A model generated the notes under the pieces. It saw nothing but the letters and a program-made list of their open reading frames with translations. It did no database searches and was not told where the DNA came from. From contig NC_092183.1 of assembly GCF_043641665.1 (NCBI RefSeq), forward strand, positions 13,474,001-13,538,000: DNA of 64,000 bases, read 5' to 3'. Source of the DNA: Enoplosus armatus. Taxonomy: Eukaryota > Chordata > Actinopteri > Centrarchiformes > Enoplosidae. A program made the position numbers and the translations under genes. Positions 63,847 to 64,000 of the stretch are shown here, piece after piece. How positions within the stretch are numbered: the first letter of the stretch is position 1; the number at the start of each line of letters is the position of its first letter.

Positions 63847-64000
63847 AGTCCAGAACTCAAAGTCACAGTCTCTGTTCTCAGTAGATGGTCAGTTACGGAT
63901 ACAACCCTTGCTCAGTTCTTCATCAGTCGTACACGCTCTTGTTGCACGTCACAGACTGAAGTGTCAGCTCCTCATTGGTCCTAGGTTTCAACAGTCACTG

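Larger units (their letters stand above)
59272..64000 (-). mobile_element. Degenerate Ty3/gypsy LTR retrotransposon (partial)
   Basis: In minus-strand order: gag with CCHC knuckle, aspartic protease, reverse transcriptase, RNase H, integrase zinc-binding region and the start of the integrase core. The PR-RT-RH-IN order defines Ty3/gypsy (Metaviridae-type). The reading frame changes at least five times and carries in-frame stops, so the copy is inactive. It breaks off at about 59300 inside the integrase core; no 3' LTR was found. At the right, 63,847-64,000 may be leader or LTR, but no LTR repeat could be checked within the window. Described only; no restored protein is given. Confidence 0.88.

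Overview
This is a vertebrate, almost certainly teleost (ray-finned fish), nuclear genomic window. It has compact GT-AG introns, many small exons and several dispersed-repeat signatures that I associate with fish genomes. Four conserved animal genes can be read exon by exon. Their order, CLIP1 - ZCCHC8 - RSRC2 - KNTC1, is the neighbourhood I know from human 12q24.31, so this is an old conserved block. A fifth gene lies between ZCCHC8 and RSRC2, and I could not identify it.

Layout. (1) 1-17,228, minus: CLIP1/CLIP-170, a microtubule plus-end tracking protein. Two CAP-Gly domains and a very long coiled-coil rod are present; the 3' end, with the zinc knuckles, lies off the left edge. One 2,454-bp exon encodes 818 coiled-coil residues and is phase-symmetric. 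(2) 17,229-22,750: CLIP1 upstream sequence with no supportable gene. (3) 23,885-29,438, minus: ZCCHC8, scaffold of the nuclear exosome targeting (NEXT) complex, with a CCHC knuckle, a PSP domain and a coding minisatellite in the last exon. (4) 29,887-31,843, plus: an unrecognised five-exon gene (396 aa) head-to-head with ZCCHC8; a 275-bp MITE-like element starts 5 bp after its stop. (5) 32,750-38,907, minus: RSRC2, an SR-related protein, complete at 410 aa. (6) 40,095-58,650, plus: KNTC1/ROD, a kinetochore checkpoint protein, complete in 61 coding exons and 2,215 aa. (7) 59,272-64,000, minus: a decayed Ty3/gypsy retrotransposon with gag, protease, RT, RNase H and part of integrase, running off or ending near the right edge.

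The four named genes are housekeeping genes: microtubule dynamics (CLIP1), nuclear RNA surveillance (ZCCHC8), splicing-related (RSRC2) and mitotic checkpoint (KNTC1). They are not an operon or a single pathway. Two head-to-head pairs (ZCCHC8/unknown gene and RSRC2/KNTC1) probably share bidirectional promoters.

The most interesting points are the skippable giant CLIP1 exon, the unrecognised conserved-looking gene, two GC-AG introns forced by reading frame, the 13-residue repeat array in ZCCHC8, and a Ty3 RT whose catalytic YxDD box reads YLDN. All splice calls were made by hand from frame and consensus. Protein identities rest on recalled family sequence, with no database search.
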